Below are positions 37,015 through 45,263 of a stretch of DNA of 64,000 nucleotides, one piece after another (the stretch's first letter is position 1; each line of letters opens with the position of its first letter). The position numbers and the translations under genes were made by a program. Source of the DNA: a virus; IMG/VR virus record IMGVR_UViG_3300007735_000799, positions 55,267 to 119,266 of that record, one strand, 5' to 3'. The notes beneath the pieces were generated by a model. That model saw nothing but the letters and a program-made list of their open reading frames with translations, was not told the origin of the DNA and did no database searches.

Positions 37015-38754
37015 TTATTCTCCTCCTGTAACTACTATATCTGGAATTATTGTCCTGACATAATCAATAAGCCCTTGGTGAAGACTTTCAAATCCTTGAT
37101 AAAAAGTTGATACAAAATCGCAAGGACTAACGGCTGGCTTGTTTGGACGAGGCCAACCACAGGCACATGTGTGGTTTTGAACAGATACTACCGGACTATT
37201 TGGATCCGTTGTATTTCCCACAATAGTTACCACAGGATCAGTACAAATGCTCCATGTATTTTTATCATAAACCGTCCCCGACGAGGAGTTCGTTTCGTCT
37301 GCTACTTTGGTTTTACATCTAACGCAATTAGCAGAATAAGGTGAACCAGGCATAGGCGGGCAATTTGGCTTAAATTCGTATTTTCCTATCACCGATTCTT
37401 CATTCGTATTCAGGTAATTTTCATTTATATTATCGTAATAAGTTGGAATATACTTGTTGCCCATTAAAAGAGTTAATCCAACTCCTTGAACGCAAGAACC
37501 ACTGCCGCTACCGCTGTTTGATCCACCATTGCATCCTCCGCTACCTTTATCACAGCAGCCACTATTTAATATATTTTGAAGACTCTCATAATATTCCTTA
37601 GCGGCTTCTGCTCTTTGATTCTCTGCCGAACGAACCGTTCTTTCCCATTTTGCACATGCTTGTGATATTTGTTGTTTTAGATTTCCCAACCCTGCAATTA
37701 ATGCTGATACCGCATAAATTCCAGCAGCAACAATAATAACACTCAATGCTATCAAAGTTAATTTTAATGCTATAATAAACGCTCCAACTGCTGCTCCAAG
37801 TAAAGAAAAAAGTTTAAGCCATTCCTCCGCTGTTGGAAGATAAACAGACCCTCGTCTCCAAAAATTTTCTCCGGCAAAATAAGTGTCGCTCTTCCTAGCC
37901 ATCAGTGTTTTAATAAGAAGATTTATAGTATTTCTAAAATCTGCCGTAATCGACCCTATTGTTCCAGGACCACCGAACAACTGTGGATTATTTTTTACTA
38001 TACTTAAAAGTTCAGCAGCGGTTCCTCTTATAGTATCTCTCATTATATTCAGTGTTGCTCCAAGTCTGTTTGCTTGAGCGCGCAATATTTTAAGTTCTTT
38101 ATCAATATCAAAGAGGACACTTTGCTGGCTCATCTGTCTTCGAACTGCTTCCAATTGAGCAATTCTCTTTCTTGTTTTCATAAATTCAGCGTTTGTCTTT
38201 TGAAATTGTATATCTAAGTTCAACAAGTCTTCCAAATATTCTTGGGCTTGTTGAAATATTGGATCATCTCCTTGAAAACCACCCGCAAATCCTACTGCGA
38301 GTATATAATTCGGATCAGTTTTAATATCAAAACCGTCTTCGCCGACTGGAGTAGTTCCAGCAAGAGAATTTATAAAATTTAAATATAATTCTGGAAGTGG
38401 AAATATATCTCTTAAAATGCCAACCCAATCTACCAATGCACCGCTAATATCCTTAACAAATGTATCTCTTGCGTCTATGATTTTTTTGTTTATACCAGCC
38501 AATTTATATTCAAAATTGCAATAAGTGTTTTCGAAGTCATTCAAACATGCTTGAGATACCTCGTCAGGATTGCTAGTCAGCATTTGTGTTAAAGAATCTT
38601 TTGATTTACCAACATAACTAGGCAGTTCAGGTGGTAAAAATGGGTACTCTGCTCCCTCGTGATACACCAAAGACCGCAACATCGCTGTTTCATAATTTAA
38701 CCCTTTTGGGTGATTATTGGTGTAAATAAAGTGTTGAATTCTGTTAAATTGCAT
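37015..38754 (-). CDS. Membrane-segment paralog, copy 4 (579 aa)
   Basis: Opens MQFNRIQHFIYTNNHPKG after a GGGGGAC site. Has the strongest hydrophobic region (AAVGAFIIALKLTLIAL and a second segment after it), GCCDKGSGGCNGGSN, conserved cassette, CACGWPRPN tail. First gene of the four, behind a late promoter. Confidence 0.6.
   Translation of the reverse strand: MQFNRIQHFIYTNNHPKGLNYETAMLRSLVYHEGAEYPFLPPELPSYVGKSKDSLTQMLTSNPDEVSQACLNDFENTYCNFEYKLAGINKKIIDARDTFVKDISGALVDWVGILRDIFPLPELYLNFINSLAGTTPVGEDGFDIKTDPNYILAVGFAGGFQGDDPIFQQAQEYLEDLLNLDIQFQKTNAEFMKTRKRIAQLEAVRRQMSQQSVLFDIDKELKILRAQANRLGATLNIMRDTIRGTAAELLSIVKNNPQLFGGPGTIGSITADFRNTINLLIKTLMARKSDTYFAGENFWRRGSVYLPTAEEWLKLFSLLGAAVGAFIIALKLTLIALSVIIVAAGIYAVSALIAGLGNLKQQISQACAKWERTVRSAENQRAEAAKEYYESLQNILNSGCCDKGSGGCNGGSNSGSGSGSCVQGVGLTLLMGNKYIPTYYDNINENYLNTNEESVIGKYEFKPNCPPMPGSPYSANCVRCKTKVADETNSSSGTVYDKNTWSICTDPVVTIVGNTTDPNSPVVSVQNHTCACGWPRPNKPAVSPCDFVSTFYQGFESLHQGLIDYVRTIIPDIVVTGGE
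37021..37051 (-). repeat. 31-base tandem duplication, unit B (coding)
   Basis: The original copy, encoding the C terminus IPDIVVTGGE of the gene at 37015. Confidence 0.85.
37406..37503 (-). repeat. 98-base conserved cassette, copy 4
   Basis: Identical to copy 1 over almost the whole length. Confidence 0.9.
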
Positions 38755-38789
38755 TTGTCCCCCAATTGATTTTAATTTTTTTACTGTTA

Positions 38790-38797
38790 ATATTTAG
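38790..38797 (-). promoter_or_regulatory. T4-type late promoter
   Basis: CTAAATAT on the minus strand, 36 bases before the first membrane-segment paralog. Confidence 0.6.
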
Positions 38798-38815
38798 GTT
38801 TTTGCCTATATTGTG

Positions 38816-39916
38816 CTATTCGGTAATTTCAGCAGACTCTTTAATTGATTTCATACCAGCAATAATCATTGCTTTTGTTTGCTTATCGTAGGAATTTATG
38901 ATTTCTTTAATTCTTTCAACAGCGTCAGCAGCGTTCATTTTACGAATCTTTGCGTCAATCTCAGCCTGCTTTGGGTCAACAGCCTCTTCAACTTCTTCTT
39001 TCTTAACAGGCTTGCTTGGCTTGCCGGTAATCTTGTAAAGAGTATCACCTTCGCCGTGTTGAACGGAAATCTTGTAGCCTTGCTGGCGAAGAGCGTTCAA
39101 GTCAACCTTGGTTTTCTTTAAAGACTTCCACTCGGCTTCGGTAACAACCTCTTCCTTCTGAATCTTTTCCTTGGTAACAAAGATGCTTGCAGGCTCGCCT
39201 ACATCAACCACATACCCACCGCCGTGCTGCTGTGCCTTGCTTGTGCCACCGTCATCGTAGCGAATAATCCTGCCAGACACCATCTTGCCCTTGTGAGGAA
39301 CCTTTACCTTGTCGCCGTCTTTAAACGCTTCAGCAATCTGAACATCTTCACCCATCATTGAGCCTTTAGGACTCATGCTACGCACAATGTCAACTCCCGA
39401 GAAGCCTAGACCCTTGCCGTAATTGAATCCACCGCTAATTGCACCATCGTAAGCACCGCCAACCTGAACTGAATTGCTTGGAAACTGCTTTCTAACAGCA
39501 TCGTATACACTCTTGCCGAAACGATCTAGCAGTTCTTTGTTGCTGGCAATTATATTGCCAGTATCAACGGTTATGCCTTCAAAACCACCGTGAAACAATC
39601 CTGAAGTGTCTTTAGGCGTCATATACCGAACATCAAAACGACTTTGAGCCACAATCTTGTATTGTTTGCCAGCGTCGTTCAGCACCTTCTTAAAGAAATT
39701 TACAAGTTCAGGTGAAGCACTCTTGCCGTAGACACGAAGCATAAACCCGCTAACCGCAAACTTAACATCACCGTCTTCGTCTGCACTCATGGCTTTCAAG
39801 AGTTCCATGTTGTAGTTAAAAGGTGCAACTGTGCCTAGTTGCTTGGCTTCAGCAATAGGCTGTGGGTTAACAATCTGATTTGCGGCTTCGGCTAGTCTTT
39901 TGGCGGTTCCTGACAT
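38816..39916 (-). CDS. Scaffold- or core-like protein with several prohead-protease sites
   Basis: 366 residues, mainly charged and helical. Contains RLAEAAN at the N terminus, PIAEAKQ near 22, QIAEAFK near 200 and VTEAEW near 260, each fitting [LI/V]-x-E followed by a small residue. Residues 200-245 (FKDGDKVKVPHKGKMVSGRI) look like an SH3/KOW-type module. Multiple sites suggest an internal head protein cut into pieces. Late promoter upstream. Confidence 0.5.
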   Translation of the reverse strand: MSGTAKRLAEAANQIVNPQPIAEAKQLGTVAPFNYNMELLKAMSADEDGDVKFAVSGFMLRVYGKSASPELVNFFKKVLNDAGKQYKIVAQSRFDVRYMTPKDTSGLFHGGFEGITVDTGNIIASNKELLDRFGKSVYDAVRKQFPSNSVQVGGAYDGAISGGFNYGKGLGFSGVDIVRSMSPKGSMMGEDVQIAEAFKDGDKVKVPHKGKMVSGRIIRYDDGGTSKAQQHGGGYVVDVGEPASIFVTKEKIQKEEVVTEAEWKSLKKTKVDLNALRQQGYKISVQHGEGDTLYKITGKPSKPVKKEEVEEAVDPKQAEIDAKIRKMNAADAVERIKEIINSYDKQTKAMIIAGMKSIKESAEITE

Positions 39917-39938
39917 GGGTATATCTCCTGTTAATCTT

Positions 39939-39946
39939 ATATTTAG
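39939..39946 (-). promoter_or_regulatory. T4-type late promoter
   Basis: CTAAATAT on the minus strand, overlapping the stop of the upstream gene, 22 bases before the ATG at 39916. Confidence 0.55.
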
Positions 39947-40905
39947 GTGTTTAAGAGTGCTTCCATCGGTATGCCACCTGGAGCATCCGACCCGAAATCG
40001 TATAGGATATAGGTGGCTGTTATAGGTTGAGCGGATATCCGAACTGTTTCTCGCTCACGAGTATTTTTAGTAGACAGTTTCAGAGTCAACTTGATTTTGT
40101 CGCTAGCATCAGGATTAAACAAGAATTCTTTATCGTTGGTGCGATACTCTATGGTTACAGGCAGCACGGTATCTGTCACGGTTGCTCCGGCTCCTGATTT
40201 AATTCCTCGTTTCAACAACTCTACAAACTTGGCTCTTTCTACAGGTTCGTCGCCAGGATACTGTGGTTTATCAAACGGCAAGGCTCCTAGTTTAAGGGCT
40301 TTTTTAATTTGACTTTCCAAGTCTTCAGAACGCATTTTAGCAAACTCTAAAGCCTTTTGATAGTTGTAACTCCAAGACTGTAGGGGATACTGACTTTTGT
40401 ATGGAGCAGTGCAAACCCAAGATTTGCCTTGTTGTTTCCACTTACCTAACTTGTTTAGTTCTGCCAACGACATGGCTTTGCCACGGTATATCAGTTGTCC
40501 TGCTTTAGGCAGCATCCACGATGATTTGTTTTGACAGTTAATCAAGTCACGGAAAAACGGGTACACTTGCTGCTTCTGCTCAGGAGTGGCAGTCATAAGA
40601 CGATCACCAAAAAAGTCTTCTAGGTTTCGTCTAACATTATTGGTGTAATGCAGCAACTGTAGGATTTGAAAATTGTCTATTTGCTTCAACAGTTCATCGG
40701 TATTACCAAACTCAAATAGTCTTGGTGCTCCACGAACTTCACCACCAAAACCTTTCAGCAAGGCTAGAGCATCGTCTAGTGTTAAAGAAGCAAACACGCA
40801 CGGCGAAATAGGCGCACCTGATTTCAAGTATGGAATAACCTTTTCCAACACTCGGTTGGTTTGTGCAACAGACGCGGCTTCGTTGAATACTTGAAAGTCT
40901 TTCAT
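39943..40905 (-). CDS. Alt-like mono-ADP-ribosyltransferase, copy 5
   Basis: 320 residues. Leader MKDFQVFNEAAS, cleavage after FNE. R141 in LIYRGKAMS, S177 in PLQSWSYNY, E284-x-E286 in RERETVRIS. The N-terminal 100 residues differ from the other copies. Probably packaged and injected. Confidence 0.7.
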   Translation of the reverse strand: MKDFQVFNEAASVAQTNRVLEKVIPYLKSGAPISPCVFASLTLDDALALLKGFGGEVRGAPRLFEFGNTDELLKQIDNFQILQLLHYTNNVRRNLEDFFGDRLMTATPEQKQQVYPFFRDLINCQNKSSWMLPKAGQLIYRGKAMSLAELNKLGKWKQQGKSWVCTAPYKSQYPLQSWSYNYQKALEFAKMRSEDLESQIKKALKLGALPFDKPQYPGDEPVERAKFVELLKRGIKSGAGATVTDTVLPVTIEYRTNDKEFLFNPDASDKIKLTLKLSTKNTRERETVRISAQPITATYILYDFGSDAPGGIPMEALLNT

Positions 40906-41396
40906 TTCTTTACTATGGTAAACAATTCTCTGGTGTTTGGAAAGTTAATGTTAACTGTAGGCATTTCTTTTCTGCCTTCTAGTTTGTATCCGTGTGCTTC
41001 AGCGTATCGTTTAATCAAAGCCATGTAGAGTTTAACGCGAGAACCACTGGTATACGACAAGGTTGTAGCATTTATCTCACTCTTGGCTGCAATGAAACTT
41101 ATATCTTGCGGCTTATACTTTTGTAGGAATCGTTTGAATCCGTCTAATACTGAAGCAAATACTTGAGCGGCTTTTCCTTCGCCTGTTAAAGCGGTTGAAC
41201 CGTTTCGTGAAAAAGTGCAATCCCATGAATCAGGTGTAGGAGTTGATAGTCGGGCAAAATACACAACAACAAACTGCTCTTTGCCGTTTTCCATCCACTT
41301 GTAAGAATACTTGGCTTCATCCGTTCCTTCTCTTTGCAAATGGATGGGAAACGGTTTGTCAAACAGTTCAGTAAGATGTGTCTTGAATGATTTCAC
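40902..41396 (-). CDS. Head-packaged protein, LFDKPFP family (164 aa)
   Basis: GTG start at 41396 (VKSFKTHLTE), in a GTGA overlap, preferred over ATG at 41402. Cleavage after LTE, then LFDKPFPIHL. The chain ends with helices VKLYMALIKRYAEAH and strands VNINFPNTRELF. Paralog of the gene at 17768. Function unknown. Confidence 0.6.
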   Translation of the reverse strand: MKSFKTHLTELFDKPFPIHLQREGTDEAKYSYKWMENGKEQFVVVYFARLSTPTPDSWDCTFSRNGSTALTGEGKAAQVFASVLDGFKRFLQKYKPQDISFIAAKSEINATTLSYTSGSRVKLYMALIKRYAEAHGYKLEGRKEMPTVNINFPNTRELFTIVKK

Positions 41397-42301
41397 AGCC
41401 AACTTTGTTTCTTTAATAGGGTTTTGAATTTAGGATGATTTGCAATCTGTTTAGCAGCAGTTGTTCCTAGTATTGTAGCCAATCGCTTTTCCGCATATTC
41501 TGTCACCAGTCTGATTTGTTCTTTTTCTGAATCTATGTTTTCTAGTTTTTTCAGATAGTCTCTGCTCATAGTCTGCATTTCTTGTTCAACAAAATTGTCT
41601 AATTGCACATACATCTTTACTGGCGTTGGAACATTGCTTACTCGTATAATTTCATCTTCGCCGTATGAACCTAAAGTGTTGGAAATCTCGGGCGACAAAA
41701 AAGTGTTTTGTTTAGTTACATTGGTTTCCATAATCACGCCTATGCCACCAGCACTTGAACCGTATTGGTCGGATGTGAAACTCATAGACACTTCAAAATC
41801 TTTAGCCCATGATTGTGCCGCGTATTTGCTTTTGTAAACTCCGTTGGCTACAGCAAAAAATGCATCTTTCTTTTCCACAACCTCGCCTGTGAATTTCAAG
41901 CCTTTAATCCAATCGCGGGACTTGAACAAACCACGATAAACTTTGCCTGAGTAACCTGCCCATGCTGCTTTACCAGAACACGATGCCATCTTTACAATCT
42001 TAGGCATGAACGGTGCTTTTGCCCCACCTTGTGATTCAAACCAAGAATTCATTGCAAAAATGTATTCTATCAATTGCTTGTATGCTGCTTGTTTGTCGGG
42101 AGTAAAAGTTTGATTTAAGGCTTTTGCCATTAACTGATATAGTTTATTGATACTTGTTTTACGAGCATCATAATATCCCTCTGTGCCGTTACCAACAGCA
42201 GTATACAAATCTATAAGACGGTCTGGTGACGAGTCCGACATTAGTTCACAAATGGTGGGAACGCCAGCGGCTTCGGTAAGATGTGTCTTGAATGATTTCA
42301 C
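41393..42301 (-). CDS. Alt-like mono-ADP-ribosyltransferase, copy 6
   Basis: 302 residues, GTG start at 42301. Leader VKSFKTHLTEA, then GVPTICELMSDS, matching the second half of the fusion protein at 13121. R123 in KVYRGLF, S164 in AAQSWAKDF, E215-x-E217 in GEDEIIRVSN. Closest to the ART half of the fusion. Confidence 0.7.
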   Translation of the reverse strand: MKSFKTHLTEAAGVPTICELMSDSSPDRLIDLYTAVGNGTEGYYDARKTSINKLYQLMAKALNQTFTPDKQAAYKQLIEYIFAMNSWFESQGGAKAPFMPKIVKMASCSGKAAWAGYSGKVYRGLFKSRDWIKGLKFTGEVVEKKDAFFAVANGVYKSKYAAQSWAKDFEVSMSFTSDQYGSSAGGIGVIMETNVTKQNTFLSPEISNTLGSYGEDEIIRVSNVPTPVKMYVQLDNFVEQEMQTMSRDYLKKLENIDSEKEQIRLVTEYAEKRLATILGTTAAKQIANHPKFKTLLKKQSWL

Positions 42302-42426
42302 TTGCTCTTTTTCTTTCTGCCTTGGCAGTGTGCTCGCTGTGAAAATCCTTTAGGATTAGAGCAATTGATGCTTTGCTTGTATTTCCGCGACCACTTTTCC
42401 GAGATGTAACGCTTAAATGATTTCAT
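42298..42426 (-). CDS. 42-residue protein with leader and KGFSQRAHC motif
   Basis: Too short for most gene callers. Leader MKSFKRYISE, then KYKQSINCSNPKGFSQRAHC and a basic tail. The NPKGFSQ.AHC.GR motif recurs in small proteins of T4-like phages. Couples to the neighbours by GTGA and ATGA overlaps. Probably head-packaged. Confidence 0.65.
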   Translation of the reverse strand: MKSFKRYISEKWSRKYKQSINCSNPKGFSQRAHCQGRKKKSK

Positions 42427-42836
42427 ACAGAGGTTGCATTTCTTTTAATTTTGCCGTGTAGTTGACGAGAGAACAAGTTGGAACGATAGTCAAGGGGTTT
42501 GCCTGTTACCTTGTTTCTTAACGCCCAATCTCCTCCTGTGATTCTAGACAGAACAAGGTCTCTAATCTCCACAACATCTCCAACACGAAGTGGAGGTAGT
42601 TCTTCCTGTCGTTCGCTCTTGCCGATATATCCCATCAACATCCAACCCTCACTTGTTTTTATACGAACACGCCATCTCCAAAATTTAGTTTTATTCTTGT
42701 AGTTCTTGGTGGTTGTTTCATACACAGCCACAGCACTCACAACATTTCCGCTAATGTTAAAACGACTGATAAAATACTCACCACGGGGTTTAGGAGCCTC
42801 ATGCTGTTCTGCAAGATGTGTGGTGAATGATTTCAT
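42423..42836 (-). CDS. Head-packaged protein of unknown function (137 aa)
   Basis: Leader MKSFTTHLAEQHEAP. The body is beta-rich (KFWRWRVRIKTSEGW, LRVGDVVEIRDLV), like an OB or KOW-type barrel, with a basic tail. ATG overlaps the stop of the cupin gene. Confidence 0.6.
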   Translation of the reverse strand: MKSFTTHLAEQHEAPKPRGEYFISRFNISGNVVSAVAVYETTTKNYKNKTKFWRWRVRIKTSEGWMLMGYIGKSERQEELPPLRVGDVVEIRDLVLSRITGGDWALRNKVTGKPLDYRSNLFSRQLHGKIKRNATSV

Positions 42837-43180
42837 GTGCTAGTGCGATTGTAATCGTCCTCTATTCGGAAAATGTCAGATTCATCAAAAGATTCGCCCA
42901 ACTGAACTTCAACAAAAATCAAGTTTCCCTTGCCAGTATTCTTGATGCGATGTGAGTCTCCTAAACCAATACTTAAAATATCACCTGCTTGCACCACACG
43001 CTCCACACCATTCAAAGTGAATACTCCTTCACCCTCCACAATTGTCCAACGCTCACTACGGCGTTTGTGATACTGGTAACTTAAGCGTTGACCAGGATAC
43101 ACGGTGATTTGCTTCACCTTCATGTTGTGGGTCTCATACAAAATTGTAAAATTGCCCCAAGGACGCTCTTCTGTATACAT
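42833..43180 (-). CDS. Mannose-6-phosphate isomerase-type cupin
   Basis: 115 residues. Opens ERPWGNFTILYETHNMKVKQ and has LSYQYHKRRSERWTIVEGEG, GDSHRIKNTG and SDIFRIEDDYNR, the usual order of the C-terminal cupin of type II phosphomannose isomerase/GDP-mannose pyrophosphorylase. Metal ligands expected at H, E and H of these motifs. Likely sugar-phosphate isomerase activity for nucleotide-sugar supply or surface modification. Confidence 0.75.
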   Translation of the reverse strand: MYTEERPWGNFTILYETHNMKVKQITVYPGQRLSYQYHKRRSERWTIVEGEGVFTLNGVERVVQAGDILSIGLGDSHRIKNTGKGNLIFVEVQLGESFDESDIFRIEDDYNRTST

Positions 43181-43197
43181 GATGAATCTCCGTTTGA

Positions 43198-43205
43198 ATA
43201 TTTAG
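43198..43205 (-). promoter_or_regulatory. T4-type late promoter
   Basis: CTAAATAT on the minus strand, 17 bases before ATG of the cupin gene; drives effector cluster B's lower part. Confidence 0.6.
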
Positions 43206-43209
43206 GAAA

Positions 43210-43236
43210 AAGAAACAACCCTGTTGCCAGGGTTGT
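43210..43236 (-). terminator. Intrinsic terminator
   Basis: CAACCCTG pairs with CAGGGTTG (43216-43235), followed on the minus strand by TTTCTTTTT. Ends the early-type transcript from 46.6 kb just before the late promoter. Confidence 0.8.
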
Positions 43237-43273
43237 CGGACCAGAGATGCTATCTTTGGTGGGGTCTGTCTAT

Positions 43274-43564
43274 TTAGTCTGTGGTGATTTGCAGGCGAAC
43301 TAGAAATTCCTTGCCAGTAACTTTGGGTAGCCACTCTAAATTTTTAATAATTTTGTTGTCAGCACCCGCAACTTCCACCACAAGACTCAAAGGTAGTCCT
43401 GTTTCAAGATATGGGCCACCTTCAAAGTCTGCCATTTTCCACCCATTGCCGTCATCCGAGCCACGCACATACAGACTCTCGCCTTCAAGAATCCAAGTGT
43501 GCTCGTCAATCTTGTGAACGGTTCGCATCTGACCGTATCGGGATTTAAAAGTTTCAACAATCAC
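43274..43564 (-). CDS. Hypothetical protein (96 aa)
   Basis: Beta-rich with DEHTWILEGESLYVRG and GKEFLVRLQITTD. ATG overlaps the upstream stop. Not recognised. Confidence 0.55.
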   Translation of the reverse strand: MIVETFKSRYGQMRTVHKIDEHTWILEGESLYVRGSDDGNGWKMADFEGGPYLETGLPLSLVVEVAGADNKIIKNLEWLPKVTGKEFLVRLQITTD

Positions 43565-43815
43565 AGTCCAATCTCCTCGTCAAGTTGGCTCAGTTTATCA
43601 AGTGCTTCGTTGGCAGTTCCCCAACGCTTACGCCAAGCCTTCCATCGGGTAAATGCCGCGTTAAGATAAGCGTTAGGTGGATTCTCCATTGCTTCAAACA
43701 CACGCTTGGCATCTTCAGGAGACATAGCGTTTAGTTTCCACTCTAGTTCCACAGAACTCATCTGATGAACAGGCAGTTTCAAGAATTCTTTAACAGGGTC
43801 AAACGGTTCACTCAT
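43561..43815 (-). CDS. Hypothetical helical protein (84 aa)
   Basis: Start at 43815 (MSEPFDPVKEFLKLPVHQ), overlapping the phosphoesterase stop as ATGA. Helical, with AFTRWKAWRKRWGTANEALD. Not recognised. Confidence 0.55.
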   Translation of the reverse strand: MSEPFDPVKEFLKLPVHQMSSVELEWKLNAMSPEDAKRVFEAMENPPNAYLNAAFTRWKAWRKRWGTANEALDKLSQLDEEIGL

Positions 43816-44378
43816 CCCCAAACTCGCTTTCTGATTTCCGCAAGGGAAATCGGTGTGTAGTTGATACGCTCCACGCATACCGAGAAGTATCGTGGGTCTT
43901 CGGTTTGACACGCACGGAAAGCATCGTCTGCATCCGGCTGGTCAATGCTCATTACCGCTTCGTTGTGCAGGTGAGCGTGAATGTTCAGCCAATACTCGCC
44001 ACGATTTCTGCGAAACAAGGAGCCAGGATGAATCGGAATATGCGACAGCACTTCGCGTTCCATTTTGTGATACGCACGAATATCCTTGAAATACTTCAGA
44101 TACTCGCCAGGCTTCAGAATATCGTGATTGCCTTTAATAAGAATCTTGCGACCCTTTAGTTCACCTAGAATCTTGAGACTCTTGTTGGTAAACGCCACAT
44201 CGCCAAGCACATACACCTTGTCATCCTTGCCAACGGTGGCGTTCCAACGCTTCACCATCTCGGCATCGCCTTCTTCAGCCGTCTTGAATGGTCGCACCTT
44301 GGTTCCATCTTTGCGAGAAAACGAATACAGTTTCTCGTGACCAAAGTGAGTGCAACCTATAAAGAAAACATCATTCAT
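43812..44378 (-). CDS. Calcineurin-like metallophosphoesterase
   Basis: 188 residues with VYVLGDVAF, ILIKGNHDILK and WLNIHAHLH, three of the metal motifs of small phage/bacterial phosphoesterases. The first motif reads IGCTHFGHEKL, where the family has DTHFGH: the first Asp ligand is replaced by Cys. It may act on nucleotides or phosphoproteins; activity uncertain because of this change. Confidence 0.7.
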   Translation of the reverse strand: MNDVFFIGCTHFGHEKLYSFSRKDGTKVRPFKTAEEGDAEMVKRWNATVGKDDKVYVLGDVAFTNKSLKILGELKGRKILIKGNHDILKPGEYLKYFKDIRAYHKMEREVLSHIPIHPGSLFRRNRGEYWLNIHAHLHNEAVMSIDQPDADDAFRACQTEDPRYFSVCVERINYTPISLAEIRKRVWG

Positions 44379-44380
44379 GG

Positions 44381-44746
44381 TTAAAGTTCCTTGTGCCAGC
44401 CTTTTTCAGGAATCCACCCGTTTTGATGCAACCAATTCCAAATGCTTCGGGCAATAGCAGCAGGATACTCGGTGTGAGAGTCTTCACGGTGTATAGTATA
44501 CTCTTTATCCTGTAATCCTGCAATAGTGCAAGGAACAGTAATACTGTTTGTGTTTGCACTTTTATAAATTATAAGAACTCGTCTGTGCCAATCCATACTA
44601 AAATTAGGATTCACGGTATCAACATACTCAACATGGTCATAGCGAAACTGCATGTGACTTTTGCCGTCAGGAGAAAACAGATAAGTTACCCACCTGTTAT
44701 CCCTGAAATCTAAATCTGCAATTTCACTTGGATGTGAGTTGTTCAT
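44381..44746 (-). CDS. AR-W family protein (121 aa)
   Basis: Beta-rich body (RWVTYLFSPDGKSHMQFRY), then AAIARSIWNWLHQNGWIPEK. Paralog of the next gene upstream; both begin with a D/W-containing strand (LDFRDNRWVTYLF vs WDVRGGKWITFMV). Function unknown. Confidence 0.6.
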   Translation of the reverse strand: MNNSHPSEIADLDFRDNRWVTYLFSPDGKSHMQFRYDHVEYVDTVNPNFSMDWHRRVLIIYKSANTNSITVPCTIAGLQDKEYTIHREDSHTEYPAAIARSIWNWLHQNGWIPEKGWHKEL

Positions 44747-44749
44747 AGT

Positions 44750-45085
44750 TTAAAATCCTGAGACTCGTCCTGTTTCCGGCTTCCATCCGCAAGGAATCAG
44801 CAGCCAGTTCCAAATCTTTCTGGCTTCTGTAATACGACATTCGTAATACTGGTTACGGTTAAGTGTGTATTCCTCGCTACCATCATTGACCGGAATACTC
44901 AAATATCCGTGAAGATATCCTGTAACATGACTCTTGTAAACAATTCCAACATAATCGTCAACGCTGTTTTTGCCTGTATCGTAGTAGTGAAATTCCACAC
45001 AATCCTTTTGTGTAGGAGACACCATAAAGGTTATCCACTTTCCTCCACGAACATCCCAAACGCTAAGATCACGAGTAGTGTTCAT
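44750..45085 (-). CDS. AR-W family protein (111 aa)
   Basis: Has WDVRGGKWITFMVSPTQKD and ITEARKIWNWLLIPCGWKPE. Tandem paralog of the 121-aa protein. Function unknown. Confidence 0.6.
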   Translation of the reverse strand: MNTTRDLSVWDVRGGKWITFMVSPTQKDCVEFHYYDTGKNSVDDYVGIVYKSHVTGYLHGYLSIPVNDGSEEYTLNRNQYYECRITEARKIWNWLLIPCGWKPETGRVSGF

Positions 45086-45263
45086 CGTCAGTTTCCGTTG
45101 TTACTTCATCAACCGTGGGCACACGATTCAAGACCCGAAACATACGCCAAGCCTGACACGCAGTACAGGTGGCGTCATAGTCGGGACATTGCACTCCCCA
45201 CTCAGCAACCATGCGTTCAAGCAGACTCAACGCTTTCTCCTGAATCCAAACACAGGCGCACAC
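45069..45263 (-). CDS. Small protein with CPDYDATCTAC motif (up to 64 aa)
   Basis: Contains GVQCPDYDATCTACQAW, a possible metal-binding Cys cluster seen in small phage proteins. The start is uncertain: 45263 overlaps the upstream gene, while ATG at 45212 (MVAEWGVQC) overlaps nothing. Function unknown. Confidence 0.45.
   Translation of the reverse strand: MCACVWIQEKALSLLERMVAEWGVQCPDYDATCTACQAWRMFRVLNRVPTVDEVTTETDDEHYS

Noticed and set aside
32523-37503. CRISPR-like or transposon-like interpretation of the four 98-base repeats
   Set aside because: The repeats are in-frame parts of four paralogous genes with 1.6-kb spacing; no short unique spacers, inverted ends or transposase.
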